A stretch of 64,000 nucleotides of DNA from PALSA-278 sp963760285 (GCA_963760285.1 CAVXCI010000001.1:372001-436000); one strand, 5' to 3'. Counted from the first letter of the stretch, positions 1-9,678 are shown. Numbers and translations: made by a program. Notes: a model not told the origin generated them from the sequence alone.

Positions 1-525
1 GGGAAGTGGGCGCCGACCAGGCCCGTCCGTGGGCAAATGGTGGGGCTGAGATTTCACGGAATTCAGCTGCGCCACATTCTGCGCTCAGAACATGGGTATA
101 TCGTCCCGCGCGAAAATGGATTCGCCGTGGCGGGAAGCACGCTCGAAAATGCCGGCTTTGAAAAAAATGTGACGCGGGAAGGCATCCGGGGAATTCTCGC
201 AGCGGCTACGCAGCTTGCGCCCGCGGTCGCTTCCGCCAAAATTGTGGAAACCTGGGCGGGGTTACGGCCGGACACGCCCGATCATTTGCCCATCCTGGGC
301 CCCTGCGAAGTGGGCGGCCTTTTTTTCGCCACCGGACATTACCGCAATGGAATCCTGCTGGCTCCCATCACGGCCAAGAACATCGCGGATTGGATCACAA
401 ACGGAAATTCAGCCGGCGATCTTTCCGCATTCAGTCCGCTGCGTTTCGTGAATGGAGACACTTCACGGGGAGAGGCACTCAACCCAGGAGCGGACCATCG
501 CCAGTTTTCAACTCCCCGCGGGTAG
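1..525 (+). CDS. thiO: Glycine oxidase ThiO-like FAD oxidoreductase, C-terminal part (5' end outside window)
   Basis: This is the C-terminal ~174 residues of a DAO-family FAD-dependent amine oxidase, open from base 1. The sequence shows PVRGQM near the start, then ETWAGLRPDTPDHLPILG and GHYRNGILLAP near the end. These are the substrate-domain and FAD-contact motifs typical of ThiO glycine oxidases, which oxidise glycine to iminoacetate for the thiazole moiety of thiamine. The FAD-binding Rossmann motif would lie upstream of the window. No other thiamine gene is visible, so a related D-amino-acid or sarcosine oxidase role cannot be excluded. Confidence 0.8.
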   Translation, partial: GKWAPTRPVRGQMVGLRFHGIQLRHILRSEHGYIVPRENGFAVAGSTLENAGFEKNVTREGIRGILAAATQLAPAVASAKIVETWAGLRPDTPDHLPILGPCEVGGLFFATGHYRNGILLAPITAKNIADWITNGNSAGDLSAFSPLRFVNGDTSRGEALNPGADHRQFSTPRG

Positions 526-576
526 CCACGCGCAGTCTTAGTTCTTTCAGATTGTCTACCCACATCACGGAGATGG

Positions 577-1506
577 TTAGAACGGAACGGCGCTGCGCAC
601 TGGCTCGCGGTTCGGCGGTCCCGGCATGGCGGAGGCCTGCCCGGGGCCGGCAAATTGAATTTTGGAAGCGTCCAGCACCAAGGGGCGATTTAACACCGCG
701 TTAATGGTGCTTCCGCGGGGCATTTCCGCCTCCGGCCCGCGTGACAGCAGAACGGTGATCAAGCCGCCCACCGCGCCAATCCCCGCGCCGATTCCCGCGC
801 CCTTCGCGCCACCGGCAATGCCGCCAATGCCCGCGCCCGCGCCGGTGGTTTTCAAAACGGTGCCGGCATCGGACGCCTTGCTGGTGTCGCCCTGAATTCT
901 CCCCTCGGCGTCCACGGTTTCGCCGCCGCCGGTGCTGGCCCCGCTGGGGGATGCGTTCAAATCAATGACGTAAGAATTGGGAAGCACAATTTTGTTGAGT
1001 TTGATTCCCAATTCCCCGCGGCCCTTCACGCGGCCGGGCCGCTTCGATTCGGTGACTTCCCCGCTTACAAAAGAACCAACGGGAATCACCACTTTCTGGC
1101 CAACGAGGACGGGGAAAATGGTTTCCAGATATACGGGATCGCCTTCGCGGGCGCTGCGCGTGGAAATTCCGTTGTGCAGCAACAGCGGCAGCTCCGTCCC
1201 CGCTGGAACGGTGATTTTATCGGCGTCGGCGATGGACGGTGTTCCCGCCGTTTCCGCTGAAGCGGGCGAGGAGGCCTTGGTGTCGGACGAAGCAGCGGAA
1301 GGCGCGGTTTTCGCCGCTGCGTCCGCGGCGGGCGTGGATTGCGGCTGCGTGGTCCGTGGCTGCGCGGGCGCTGCAGGATTCGCGGATTGTTGTGCGGGAG
1401 GCTGCCGCGGTCCGGCATCCGCCTCCTGTGTGCGCGCGGACTGAAACAGGCCGCAAGCCAGAAGAGAAACAGCAGCGAGAATCATGCGCGCGCTGGTTTT
1501 ATTCAT
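577..1506 (-). CDS. Secreted TrbI/VirB10-like protein with glycine-zipper segment
   Basis: A protein of about 309 residues. I start it at the ATG at 1506 because a GGAAGG-type ribosome site precedes it and the first residues (MNKTSARMILAAVSLLACGL) form a signal peptide. A long Ala/Pro/Gln/Thr-rich linker follows. Then comes a beta-rich region beginning ITVPAGTELPLLLHNGIS, which resembles the TrbI/VirB10-like barrel of type IV secretion proteins. Near the C-terminus a run of GxxxG repeats (GIGGIAGGAKGAGIGAGIGA) looks like a glycine zipper able to enter membranes. No other secretion genes are adjacent, so a stand-alone envelope protein is more likely than a conjugation part. Function unknown. 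Confidence 0.7.
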   Translation of the reverse strand: MNKTSARMILAAVSLLACGLFQSARTQEADAGPRQPPAQQSANPAAPAQPRTTQPQSTPAADAAAKTAPSAASSDTKASSPASAETAGTPSIADADKITVPAGTELPLLLHNGISTRSAREGDPVYLETIFPVLVGQKVVIPVGSFVSGEVTESKRPGRVKGRGELGIKLNKIVLPNSYVIDLNASPSGASTGGGETVDAEGRIQGDTSKASDAGTVLKTTGAGAGIGGIAGGAKGAGIGAGIGAVGGLITVLLSRGPEAEMPRGSTINAVLNRPLVLDASKIQFAGPGQASAMPGPPNREPVRSAVPF

Positions 1507-1721
1507 CAAGTGTTGTCCCCTTCCTTCCGATGCAACGGCACACAGAGCGGGATGCCCTACTCCGTTCCGGCCCGCGATGCGCCGTCCGCATCCGCGGCAA
1601 AAATCCTCGAAGTGGAATTCTAACGCAATCGCGCGACAACACAGTGAGAGTGTTTCCATAATTGACGAACCGGCCCGCGCTGCTTACTCTGCACATGGCG
1701 GCAATCCAATGGAGAAAAGCG

Positions 1722-1922
1722 ATGGCTCAACTGGCACTGGTCTATGGAATGAGGCTGTTTCCGGCGGACGATCTCGCGGAAGTCGGCGAAGCGACGATTC
1801 AATTGAAGAATGGACGCACGGCGCGCGTCACCATGCACCTGATCGAAGGCAGCCGGGCGGAAATTGAATCCACGCTGAAGCAGTCGCTGGATGCGTTCTT
1901 CGAAATGTATCCGGAGCTGTGA
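1722..1922 (+). CDS. Small conserved-looking hypothetical protein (66 aa)
   Basis: A 66-residue acidic protein (MAQLALVYGM start, MYPEL end). The ATG at 1722 is chosen because GGAGAAA lies at the right distance upstream; an in-frame ATG at 1662 has no ribosome site. It has no membrane segment or cysteine pair. The central part (IQLKNGRTARVTMHLIEGS) is predicted beta-rich and the end helical. I do not recognise a family. It is divergent from the secreted protein at 577-1506, and the gap between them holds both promoters. Confidence 0.55.
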   Translation: MAQLALVYGMRLFPADDLAEVGEATIQLKNGRTARVTMHLIEGSRAEIESTLKQSLDAFFEMYPEL

Positions 1923-1981
1923 GTTACGGCAGCGTCAGTTTTCGAGACGCACGCATGGTGCCGCGCGGCGGCGCATGAGAT

Positions 1982-2251
1982 CTACATCAGCACCACGGTC
2001 TGGCCGGTGAGGTCGAAACGCTTGCGGCAGCGAATATTGCGGCAGGCAACCAGTTCATCCACGCGCACCATGTAGGACCGCGCCTGATCATATCGCTTGC
2101 GGTCGTCGTCGTTGGATCCCCTGGGCAGCGCCGTCTTTTTGGTCCGCACCATCCAGCGCACGGGGAAATTTCCCTCCTGCCGGCAATGCGGGCAGACCAA
2201 AGTCATCTGCTTGGTTTCTTCCTTCTCGTCGTAAAATCTTCGATCATCCAT
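1982..2251 (-). CDS. Small zinc-ribbon protein (89 aa)
   Basis: The sequence carries CPHC near residue 20 and CRNIRC near residue 70, two cysteine knuckles that would bind one zinc. Between them lies a basic stretch with KKTALPRGSNDDDRKRYDQARSY. The start at 2251 follows AAGGGAG at good spacing; an internal ATG at 2206 is the alternative. It lies 21 bases after the deacetylase stop and is probably co-transcribed with it. Such short zinc ribbons often bind nucleic acid or protein partners, but nothing here defines the target. Confidence 0.65.
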   Translation of the reverse strand: MDDRRFYDEKEETKQMTLVCPHCRQEGNFPVRWMVRTKKTALPRGSNDDDRKRYDQARSYMVRVDELVACRNIRCRKRFDLTGQTVVLM

Positions 2252-2272
2252 CGGCGTCCAGCTCCCTTGCGC

Positions 2273-2986
2273 TCACGCCCCGCCGCCGCAATCGTCCACG
2301 GTCACGAACCGCAGCCCTTCGTCGTTCCAGCGCGGCAACCAGTATCCCAGCGCATCAACCGTGTGGCCGCGATTCCCGTGCGGCTCGCGGTGATCACCAT
2401 CGTGCAAAAGGACAATATCTCCGCCGCGCACGGCGCGCAAGCGTTCAATCACTTTTGTTGCGGGCTGCGGCTTCCAATCCCACGCCAGGGCAGACCACAT
2501 CACCATTTCCCGATGGCCGGTGTTTCGCAGAGCGGCCTGCAACTGGGGTCCGCGAAACCCAAATGGCGGGCGCATCCAAACTGGCGGATGGCCCGTGGCG
2601 GATTCGATGGCTTCGCGGCATTTTTGCAGTTCGTCTTCGATGCTTGCGCGGCCCATCCAAAGCAGGTTGGGATGAGTTTCGGTGTGATTGCCGATGGCGT
2701 GGCCGCGCGCGGCAATTTCCGCGGTCAGCGCGCGGCAGGCCCGCACATACCGTCCGATAAGAAAAAATGTGGCCTTCACATGATGGCGATCCAGCAAATC
2801 CAGAAGGCGAGGAGTGATTTTGGGATTGGGCCCGTCGTCAAATGTGAGCGCGATGTCGTCCGGCTTGCCGGTGTGGCGCAGCGATTTTCCGAAAAGCTGC
2901 GAACTGGGGCTGACCGCTCCCCACGAACCAACTCCAGCGGCCACGGCTGTTGCGGCAACGCCCGCACTCCAGACCCATACGCTCAT
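2273..2986 (-). CDS. Polysaccharide deacetylase (NodB-homology, carbohydrate esterase 4)
   Basis: A 237-residue protein with an N-terminal hydrophobic segment (residues 1-25) and a complete NodB domain. It has ALTFDDGP (catalytic base and metal Asp), HTETHPN (the two metal His), MRPPFGFRG, a WSALAWDW segment and LLHDG (catalytic His). The family removes N- or O-acetyl groups from peptidoglycan, chitin or other acetylated glycans at the cell surface. All metal ligands are present, so it should be active. It follows the NtrC-like regulator by 74 bases on the same strand. Confidence 0.9.
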   Translation of the reverse strand: MSVWVWSAGVAATAVAAGVGSWGAVSPSSQLFGKSLRHTGKPDDIALTFDDGPNPKITPRLLDLLDRHHVKATFFLIGRYVRACRALTAEIAARGHAIGNHTETHPNLLWMGRASIEDELQKCREAIESATGHPPVWMRPPFGFRGPQLQAALRNTGHREMVMWSALAWDWKPQPATKVIERLRAVRGGDIVLLHDGDHREPHGNRGHTVDALGYWLPRWNDEGLRFVTVDDCGGGA

Positions 2987-3060
2987 CGTCTTTCATTTTC
3001 GCACTGCGGCTGCGTGGCCGCCAATCGCGCGCGGCGGATGGAGATGATTCGGATGATGAA

Positions 3061-4423
3061 TTAGTCCGTCTGGCGGAGGGCGCGAAGGTCAATTCCCAGC
3101 TGCTGGCATTTTTTGTAGAGGTGGCTGCGCTCCAGACCCAGCGATTTCGCCGCGCGGGTCATGTGATTGCGGTGGTGACGCAATTCCGCAAGGATGGTTT
3201 CCTTCTCGAATGATTCCACGCGTTCGGCCAGATTCCCACTGGCGACAACACCGACCTGCGCGGACTGCGGAAGCGCCTCGCGAACGGCTTCGCCGCCGAT
3301 GATCTCATCTTCCGTGAGGAGCAATATGCGTTCAACCATGTTGCGCAATTCGCGGACGTTGCCGGGCCAGTTGTAACGGCACAATTCTTCCAACGCCTGC
3401 GGCGAGAATTCCCTCACTTTCCAATTGTTCTGCCCGGCAAGCTGACGGGCAAAATGCCCGGTCAGGACGGGGATGTCCTCGCGGCGTTCGCGCAGAGGAG
3501 GCAGGCGCAGCGGAAAAACAAAAATGCGATGGAACAGATCGGCGCGAAAACTTCCCTGGCGCACGCGCTCTTCCAGGTCGCGGTGGGTAGCCACGATCAC
3601 GCGCACGTCCACGGCGACGGGCCGTTCCGCGCCCACGCGCTCAATTTCGCCTTCTTCGAGAACGCGCAGAAGCTTGGCCTGCATGGCCAGCGGCATGTCG
3701 CCAATTTCGTCGAGAAAGAGAGCGCCGTGACTGGCCTGCTCGAATTTTCCGGTATGGCGCCCCGCCGCGCCGGTGAACGCGCCTTTCTCGTGGCCGAAAA
3801 GTTCGGATTCAATCAGTTCGGCGGGCACGGCGGCGCAATTCAGAGTGATGAACGGAGATTCGCGGCGCTGGCTTTTTTCGTGGAGAGTGCGCGCGACCAA
3901 CTCTTTGCCCGTACCGGTTTCGCCCAGGATGCAGACGCGCGTTTCGCCCGCGGCGACGTGGCGATCTGCTCCATCACGCGCTCCATGGCGGCGCTGGCCC
4001 AGACAATTTCATGCTTGCCGGCGCGGCGGCGAAGCTCGCGGTTTTCCGCTTCCAGACGGGTGAGACGCACGGCGTTTTCCACAGTCAGGAGGAGTTTCTC
4101 CGTAGCCAGCGGCTTCTCCAGAAAATCAATGGCCCCGAGTTTGGTGGCGCGCACGGCCATTTCCACGGTGGCCTGTCCGGAAATCATCACCACCGGCGAG
4201 GCGACGCCCGCAGCGCTAAGTTCCTCCAGCAGCACAATGCCGTCCTTGCCGGGCATCACCACATCGGAGAAAATCACGTCGAACCGTTTGGCGCACGCCA
4301 GTTCCAGAGCCCGCTGCGCGTTGTCGCAACGGTGGCTTCGTGGCCGGCCAGACGGAATGCCCGCGCCAGCGAGGCCAGCGTGTTGGCGTCATCATCAACG
4401 ATGAGAATGTCGGCTTTAATCAT
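3061..4423 (-). CDS. NtrC-family sigma-54-dependent response regulator (frameshifted)
   Basis: The restored gene encodes about 450 residues. It has a receiver domain (MIKADILIVDDDANTL, FSDVVMPGKDG, KPLATEKL), an AAA+ domain with GETGTGKE (Walker A), GAFTGA (sigma-54 contact) and FLDEIGDMP (Walker B), and a Fis-type helix-turn-helix (RNHMTRAAKSLGLERSHLYKK). The frame breaks twice, near 4320 in the receiver and near 3965 just before Walker A. All motifs remain, so I favour sequence errors. The ATG at 4423 overlaps the kinase stop as ATGA, and the two form a pair. It should activate sigma-54 promoters on phosphorylation at the receiver Asp. Confidence 0.88.
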
Positions 4424-6262
4424 TCGCCGTTCTCCTGATTTCCGCGCGCGGCATTACCCTTCATTTTTTCTGGCCGCGCGGCCGGCCGCATCGGCAGTTC
4501 AATCCGAAACGTGGTGCCGCGCCCTGGCTCGCTTTCCACGGTGATGGCGCCTCCATGATCGCTGACCACGGATTGAACGATGGCCAGACCCAGCCCGGTG
4601 CCGTGCTGTTTGGAAGTGTAATACGGAGTGAAAAGGCGGCGTTGCTCTTCGCGGCGTCAAGCCCACGCCGGAATCCGTAACGGTCAGCACGGCGTTGCCG
4701 TTGCGGACCGCGGTGCGCAGCACCAGCGTTCCGCCGCCGGGCATGGCGTCCATGGCGTTGAGGATCAGATTTTCGATGGCGCGGCGCAAAAGAGGTTCGT
4801 CCGCTTCGATGAGCGGCAGATTTTCCGCCAGATAGAGTTCGGGAACAATGGATGGGCGGCCAATGGCGCTGAAATGCGCCTCGAAAACCTTTTCCGCGCC
4901 GCGCACGACGTCATTCAATTGCATGGGACGCAGCTCCGGCGTCGGCATTTTCGCGAAATCGCTGAAGCGCGCCACGATCACTTTCAGATTTTCCAGTTCA
5001 GCCAGAAGCGTGGCCGTGGATTCGCGAAATACTTCGTCAAACTGTTCGGGGCTTTGTTCGCGGGCGCGACGCAGATTTTCAATGGTGATTTGCAGGGGGA
5101 AAAGCGGATTTTTCAGTTCGTGCGCCAGACGCCGCGCCAGCTCGCGCCAGGCGGCCACGCGCTCGGCCTGGAGCAGACGCTCCTGCTGGTCCGCCAGTTG
5201 GCCGGTCATGTGATTGAAGGCCCCGGCCAGCTGGCCGATTTCGTCGCGGGACTTTGCTTCCACTTTCACGTTCCAGTTTCCCGCGGCCACCTCTCGCGCG
5301 CCCGCCGCCAATCGCGCCACGGGCCGGGTGACGCGCACGGAGGCCCAGGCGCTCAGCAGCAAGCCCAGCAGAAGCGCGGCCAGTCCCGCTTCCATGGCCA
5401 GCGCTCGAATGCGGCGCTCCAGCACAATAATGTTGCGGCGCGAGTTCCCCACCAGCAGCACGCCGAGCAACTGGCGCTGGCGGCCCAGCAATGGCAGGGC
5501 GTAAAAAGTCTCCGCGTCGGCGGAATCCGCGCTCCAGTTCACGCGCTGGGTAATTTCGCGCGCGGTGCCGCGCACCTTTTCGATGAGCGGCGCAAGCTGA
5601 TCCGTCCGGGGAACCGCGCCGGAGACGTCCGTGAGAGTCGCCGGGGAAAACGCGTCTCCCAAATTCTGATAGAGCAGCGCGCGTGTTCCTTCCGGCAAAC
5701 TCAACGATGCAAGAAAATCGCTGCCCAGGCGCGTTCCGCCCACGACGTAAATCGGCTGATCGCCCACCCGGACGGGAACCACGGCGATCAGGCCCAGCGC
5801 CGGTCCATCCTGCAATTCCACGCGCTGGAGAAAAGCTCCCCGCGCGGACCAATTGCCCGCGTCTTTTATCCAGTCCTCTTTATATCCGAAGCGCGCGGGC
5901 CATTCGGCGCTGGAGATGATAGTGCCGTCGGTCATATAGAGGTCCAGGAAATCGAGCTGGTGCGAGGAGGCGAGGCCTTTGGCGTCGTTCACATACAGGG
6001 ACGCATCGGCGCTGGGCCGGCCGAGATCAATGGCCATGCGCACCGTGGCTTCCGATTCCGCAATCCCCTGCACCTTCTGAAATACTTCCTCGCCACGAGA
6101 CTGAAATTCCTGCTGAAACTGCGCCACGATGGCTTCGCTGTGGCGCGCGTCCTGCTGTTCGAATGCACGGCGCGTCATGGTGGTGACGCCGGCGGCCACA
6201 AACCCCACGGCGGCGAGGAGCGCCAAAGTGAAAAACAGAAACAGCCGCGTCCGCAGGCTCAC
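4420..6262 (-). CDS. NtrY-like membrane sensor histidine kinase (frameshifted near 3' end)
   Basis: GTG start at 6262. Domains: TM1 (residues ~7-26), an extracytoplasmic sensor region (~30-285), TM2 (~290-310), HAMP (~312-365), a HisKA-type H-box RRLAHELKNPLFPL with His381, then N box NLILNAMDAMPGGG and G1 box DSGVGL. After DSGVGLT one frameshift near 4650 moves the G2 box and end (AITVESEPGRGTTFRIEL) into another frame. The restored stop at 4420 overlaps the regulator start. The GTG overlaps the stop of the solute-binding protein, so all three are translationally coupled. The organisation matches NtrY/AtoS-like kinases that drive NtrC-type regulators. Confidence 0.88.
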
Positions 6263-7698
6263 TCGGTCCCCTCGTCAATCCACACATCGGCCAGCGGCCA
6301 GGCGGGCATGCGCGACGCGGGCCAATTGCGCACGCGGGCGCTAACGCCGGTAGCGGCGGGCAGGTGAGCCAGCGGAATCACCCAGCGCGATTCCAATGTG
6401 CCGCGTTCGATACGGTAAAGCTCCTCGGCCGTAGTCTGCGTTGCAATCGGCGCGATGGATTGTCCCGCCGTTGCGGTGATCACATCATCCAATTTCCGCA
6501 GCGTCAGGCGCGGAGATGGCGAAGGAAATAGCCAGCGAACGATGCGCGCATTTTCATGTCCCGGTCCGGTGGCGCTTTCCGCCTGGGCCTGGACGTTCAT
6601 CCCCGCCGCGCGTGCGTCAACAACAATGCGGTCAGCCACTTCCCTGGCGAGAACATCGGATGGGTCGTAGCCGATGGTCAACAAGTTCTGAACGGCGCCG
6701 CGCGCGCTGGAATCCCGGGAAGAGGCGGCCTCCGCCGGATTAGCAAAAAGAAACGCGGTCCCGCTGATCCACTGCGGCAAAAGGCTTCGCGCGGATTCTC
6801 CCTGCTTTTGCAGAAGAAAATCCCAGATGGACTGGCGATTTATGGCCTGTTCCAGCGCCTGGCGAATACGTTCATCCTGTTGCGGGCCCGCGCCGGGCAG
6901 AAAAACCAGCGCCAGCAGTTCCTGCGGCGCGGAGATTTCCACGCGCGCGCCACGGGATTGCGCCTGCCGCGCATCCTGCAAGGGAATCTCGACCACGTCC
7001 GCCTTGCCGGTTTCCAGATCAATGCTCTCCTCGCGCCAGGGCCGGCCCAGGTTTACTTCCACGGAATCCACAAACGGACGGCCGGACCACGCGGCATCAT
7101 TGGCCTGCAGGACGATGCGCCGGCCCTGTTCCCATGTCGTGATTGAGAACGGCCCGGTACCCACGGGAATTCCGTCGGTTTCCGCGCGGCGGATGGCGTG
7201 TGATGGCAAAGCCAGTTCAAAGGGCAGATCGCGGTCTGACGATGACAGTTGAATCACAATTGCGCCGGGCGCGGCGGTTACGCGCCATCCCGCCTCAGAC
7301 GAGAGCGCACCGGCCACCATGGAAGGGGTCAACGGCGTCCCGTCGGAGAAATGGACGTTGGGGCGGAGTTGGAATGTCCATGTGGTGGCGTCTGCATCCG
7401 AGGTCCATGATTGCGCCAATGCGGGCGCGGGGCGTCCCTGCCCATCCAGACGAACCAACCCTTCGTAAACCAATCCCAGCAGGCGTCCACGGTCGAGAGC
7501 ATCATCGGAAGTTTCGCGCTCCTCGCGCGGCACTTCGAGCGATGAAATGGGAGAAGAAATCTCCGCGTGCAACGTTCCTCCATAGCGCGGACGCTGCGAG
7601 GAATGCAGCCGTCCCGGCAGGCAGGCCAGAACGACCAGAGTCGCGGCCAGAGCGCTACTTAGCGCAATCGGCGGAAATAGAAAACGCTTCATAGTCAT
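6259..7698 (-). CDS. Family 5 extracellular solute-binding protein (oligopeptide/nickel type), probable lipoprotein
   Basis: About 479 residues. The N-terminus MTMKRFLFPPIALSSALAA followed by VLAC is a signal peptide with a plausible lipobox. The mature protein has the family 5 layout: RYGGTLH, LVYEGLVRLD, ALAQSWTSDADATTWTFQLR, FSDGTPLT and GTGPF. This family binds peptides or other small solutes for ABC importers, but no permease or ATPase gene is next to it. Instead it overlaps the NtrY-like kinase by a GTGA junction, which suggests it presents a ligand to that kinase. The start could be 7692. It overlaps the upstream gene by about 40 bases. Confidence 0.87.
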   Translation of the reverse strand: MTMKRFLFPPIALSSALAATLVVLACLPGRLHSSQRPRYGGTLHAEISSPISSLEVPREERETSDDALDRGRLLGLVYEGLVRLDGQGRPAPALAQSWTSDADATTWTFQLRPNVHFSDGTPLTPSMVAGALSSEAGWRVTAAPGAIVIQLSSSDRDLPFELALPSHAIRRAETDGIPVGTGPFSITTWEQGRRIVLQANDAAWSGRPFVDSVEVNLGRPWREESIDLETGKADVVEIPLQDARQAQSRGARVEISAPQELLALVFLPGAGPQQDERIRQALEQAINRQSIWDFLLQKQGESARSLLPQWISGTAFLFANPAEAASSRDSSARGAVQNLLTIGYDPSDVLAREVADRIVVDARAAGMNVQAQAESATGPGHENARIVRWLFPSPSPRLTLRKLDDVITATAGQSIAPIATQTTAEELYRIERGTLESRWVIPLAHLPAATGVSARVRNWPASRMPAWPLADVWIDEGTE

Positions 7699-8923
7699 TG
7701 TGTTGCAAGTCGCGGACCACGGCGACGGCAGTTGTCCCATTGTTCGCGGGCCAAAGCGCGGTCACAGGACCGAAAAGTTCAAGGGGCGGGCCGAGCGGCG
7801 TGGCAACTCCATTTTCAATCTGAAACAGCCGCAAAGTGTCGGGCTGCGTCCAGTCACCCGGACCGTCCGCGAGAAAAACATCCGATTCCATACAGGGCAC
7901 GCGCATGGAAACGACGTCGCCCCCCCAGCCCTTTGTTCCGCCGATGGGATTTGCGGCGGCAGTATCTGCTACGCGCCCGTCCGTAGTGGCCAGCAACCAA
8001 TCGCCGGCGCCTGATTGGTCCATCGGCGCAGCGGAGAAAAACAAGGGCAGCTTCTTCGATTCAAGATTTCCAGCTCCCATGGCGCGGAAGAAATTGCGAT
8101 TCGCAGGGATTGACGCTTCCGGGCCGCCGGCACTCCACAGGGGCCACGCGCTGGATTCGCTGGCGTGGCAATCAAATTCCATTTGCTGGCCCATTTGATT
8201 CGCCGCATGTCCGGCGCAGATTAGTCCCGGCAGATACACCTGATAAGCATCGCCGCCGGTATTCAATATCCTGCCGCGCAAGTCGCGAGGCCAGGGATTG
8301 GGACGGTGAATTGGACCGGACGCGAACTTGTCAGTGGTGTCTGCTCCGGCCCGATACTCGACCACCTGTTCCGGCTCCAGCACCATGAGGGAATAAATGC
8401 CAGTGGAGGGATCTCTTCGCCCCGAAACATCCAGAATGGGATTTGACTGGCTGTTTATCAGATTTTCGCTGGTCAAAAGAACGTGAGGCCCTTTGGGCGC
8501 GGCGCGCTGGTCAGGCAAAGGAGCTTGCACCATCGCGACATACGGAGGGTAATTTGCATCCGCGCCAGAAACATCCAGAATTTGCACCACCCAAAAACAT
8601 TCGGTGACGTTCTCCACCAGCCGGACATGCAATTCAATATCCGCGGGAGGCTGGCGAAGGATATGCAGCGAGTGGTCCTCGAGAACCTTTTCAAACACCT
8701 TTTGGGCCGCAACAAAATCTTCGGCGGGGTAGCTGGAATCGTTTTCGTAGGAAATCAGGACGGCGCGGGGTTCGTGCATGTATGCCGCTGCTTTTTCTCC
8801 CAAAGCATGCGCCGAGGCGGATAAATCCTGAGCCTGCGCGGGATGTGGCGCGCAGACAACCATGGTGAGAATCAGGAGCATGTAACTTGAGATTCCGGTG
8901 GAGCGGGTAAAAGAGACCTGCAT
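7655..8923 (-). CDS. Secreted protein of unknown function
   Basis: About 422 residues with a signal peptide ending HPAQAQ. I see no catalytic motif that I recognise. Features include a segment with NVTECFWVVQILDVSGAD, a DVSGRRDPSTGIYSLMVLEPEQ stretch, and several tryptophan/glycine-rich strands towards the C-terminus (PLWSAGG, GWGGDVVSMRVPCMES), suggesting an all-beta, possibly propeller-like fold. Four cysteines (CAGH, FDC, VPC, ADC) could form disulfides outside the cytoplasm. It is the first gene of the block that continues into the solute-binding protein, kinase and regulator, so it may belong to the same sensing system. Confidence 0.6.
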   Translation of the reverse strand: MQVSFTRSTGISSYMLLILTMVVCAPHPAQAQDLSASAHALGEKAAAYMHEPRAVLISYENDSSYPAEDFVAAQKVFEKVLEDHSLHILRQPPADIELHVRLVENVTECFWVVQILDVSGADANYPPYVAMVQAPLPDQRAAPKGPHVLLTSENLINSQSNPILDVSGRRDPSTGIYSLMVLEPEQVVEYRAGADTTDKFASGPIHRPNPWPRDLRGRILNTGGDAYQVYLPGLICAGHAANQMGQQMEFDCHASESSAWPLWSAGGPEASIPANRNFFRAMGAGNLESKKLPLFFSAAPMDQSGAGDWLLATTDGRVADTAAANPIGGTKGWGGDVVSMRVPCMESDVFLADGPGDWTQPDTLRLFQIENGVATPLGPPLELFGPVTALWPANNGTTAVAVVRDLQHNDYEAFSISADCAK

Positions 8924-9042
8924 CAAATTTCGCCAGCGTAACTTGTCCGGCCATCATAGCATACGCCGTAATACCCGACTGGGGGGAGGCAGCGGGGTGC
9001 CTAGCTGGCTCCCCGGCAGGACATGCGATGCAGATCCGGATT

Positions 9043-9249
9043 CTATTGCTTGCGTGCAATCACCAGCGCACGGCTTACCCGGATTCCATGCGGATCTGCG
9101 ACCTCGCCCGCCGCGTGGGGAGCCGCGGCATCCGGCCCCAACGTTTCATTCAACTGGCGCGCCACGCCGACGTCATAAAGCGCCAATCCCACTAACGCGA
9201 TGATGACAATGGAAACGGCCGTGACGATGACCAGCATGAGTCCGTTCAC
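9043..9249 (-). CDS. Small single-pass membrane protein (68 aa), second of a coupled pair
   Basis: Start taken as GTG at 9249, which overlaps the stop of the upstream gene (GTGA); an internal ATG at 9237 is the alternative. One transmembrane helix (MLVIVTAVSIVIIALVGLAL) is followed by a ~45-residue hydrophilic tail with LNETLGPDAAAPHAAGEV and VSRALVIARKQ. No recognised family. The overlap and equal size of the two genes suggest that their products act together in the membrane. Confidence 0.5.
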   Translation of the reverse strand: MNGLMLVIVTAVSIVIIALVGLALYDVGVARQLNETLGPDAAAPHAAGEVADPHGIRVSRALVIARKQ

Positions 9250-9452
9250 TTCCCACCTCGCGGCACAACGACAAGTTGAAGGCGCGGCCTCGCGGTGAGT
9301 CTGGCGACTGAGGAAATGACCGCGCGCTCCTTCTTCCCCGCAGGCAGCGCTCGGAACAGCACGCTGAGAAAGAAATTGTTCAAAGCCAGCGCCAGGACAC
9401 CGGAGAAGATCAGGGCCCCGCTTATGCTTAGAAATGTGATTGCCACTTCCAT
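9246..9452 (-). CDS. Small single-pass membrane protein (68 aa), first of a coupled pair
   Basis: ATG at 9452. Residues 2-33 (VAITFLSISGALIFSGVLAL and following) form one long hydrophobic helix, followed by a basic tail (LPAGKKER, RLTARPRLQLVVVPRGGK). The downstream gene starts inside its stop codon. I do not recognise a family. Size, hydrophobic N-terminal half and basic C-terminal half fit a small membrane adaptor or subunit, but nothing proves it. Confidence 0.5.
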   Translation of the reverse strand: MEVAITFLSISGALIFSGVLALALNNFFLSVLFRALPAGKKERAVISSVARLTARPRLQLVVVPRGGK

Positions 9453-9661
9453 GTGCGTCTCCCATGGCGGCGCATACCGGCGCGCGGGCCGCGTGTTCCG
9501 CCACCGCTTCTTCTGCCGGGAGTCTGCATCGCACGAGACGCTCCACACGCGGGATTGGCATAACTCCTTTGCCGGCAATGGAGTCGGCGCGACGAGCGAA
9601 ACACGGCCTGTGTGCGGCCATACGCGCCGTGGAAAATCCGACGCGCATCGGCCGCGTCCGC

Positions 9662-9667
9662 TATAAT
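9662..9667 (+). promoter_or_regulatory. Probable -10 box close to the site-2 protease start
   Basis: TATAAT stands 11 bases before the ATG at 9679, giving a predicted leader of about 5 bases. No ribosome-binding sequence is visible in between. Confidence 0.4.
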
Positions 9668-9678
9668 TGCCACGGAAC

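Noticed and set aside
577..1506. Type IV secretion or conjugation locus
   Set aside because: Only one protein with a VirB10-like barrel and no ATPase, pilin or relaxase genes around it.
4628..6367. 579-codon plus-strand open frame opposite the sensor kinase
   Set aside because: The minus strand holds clear kinase motifs in order. The antisense frame is His/Arg/Gln-rich without any motif and is explained by codon bias.
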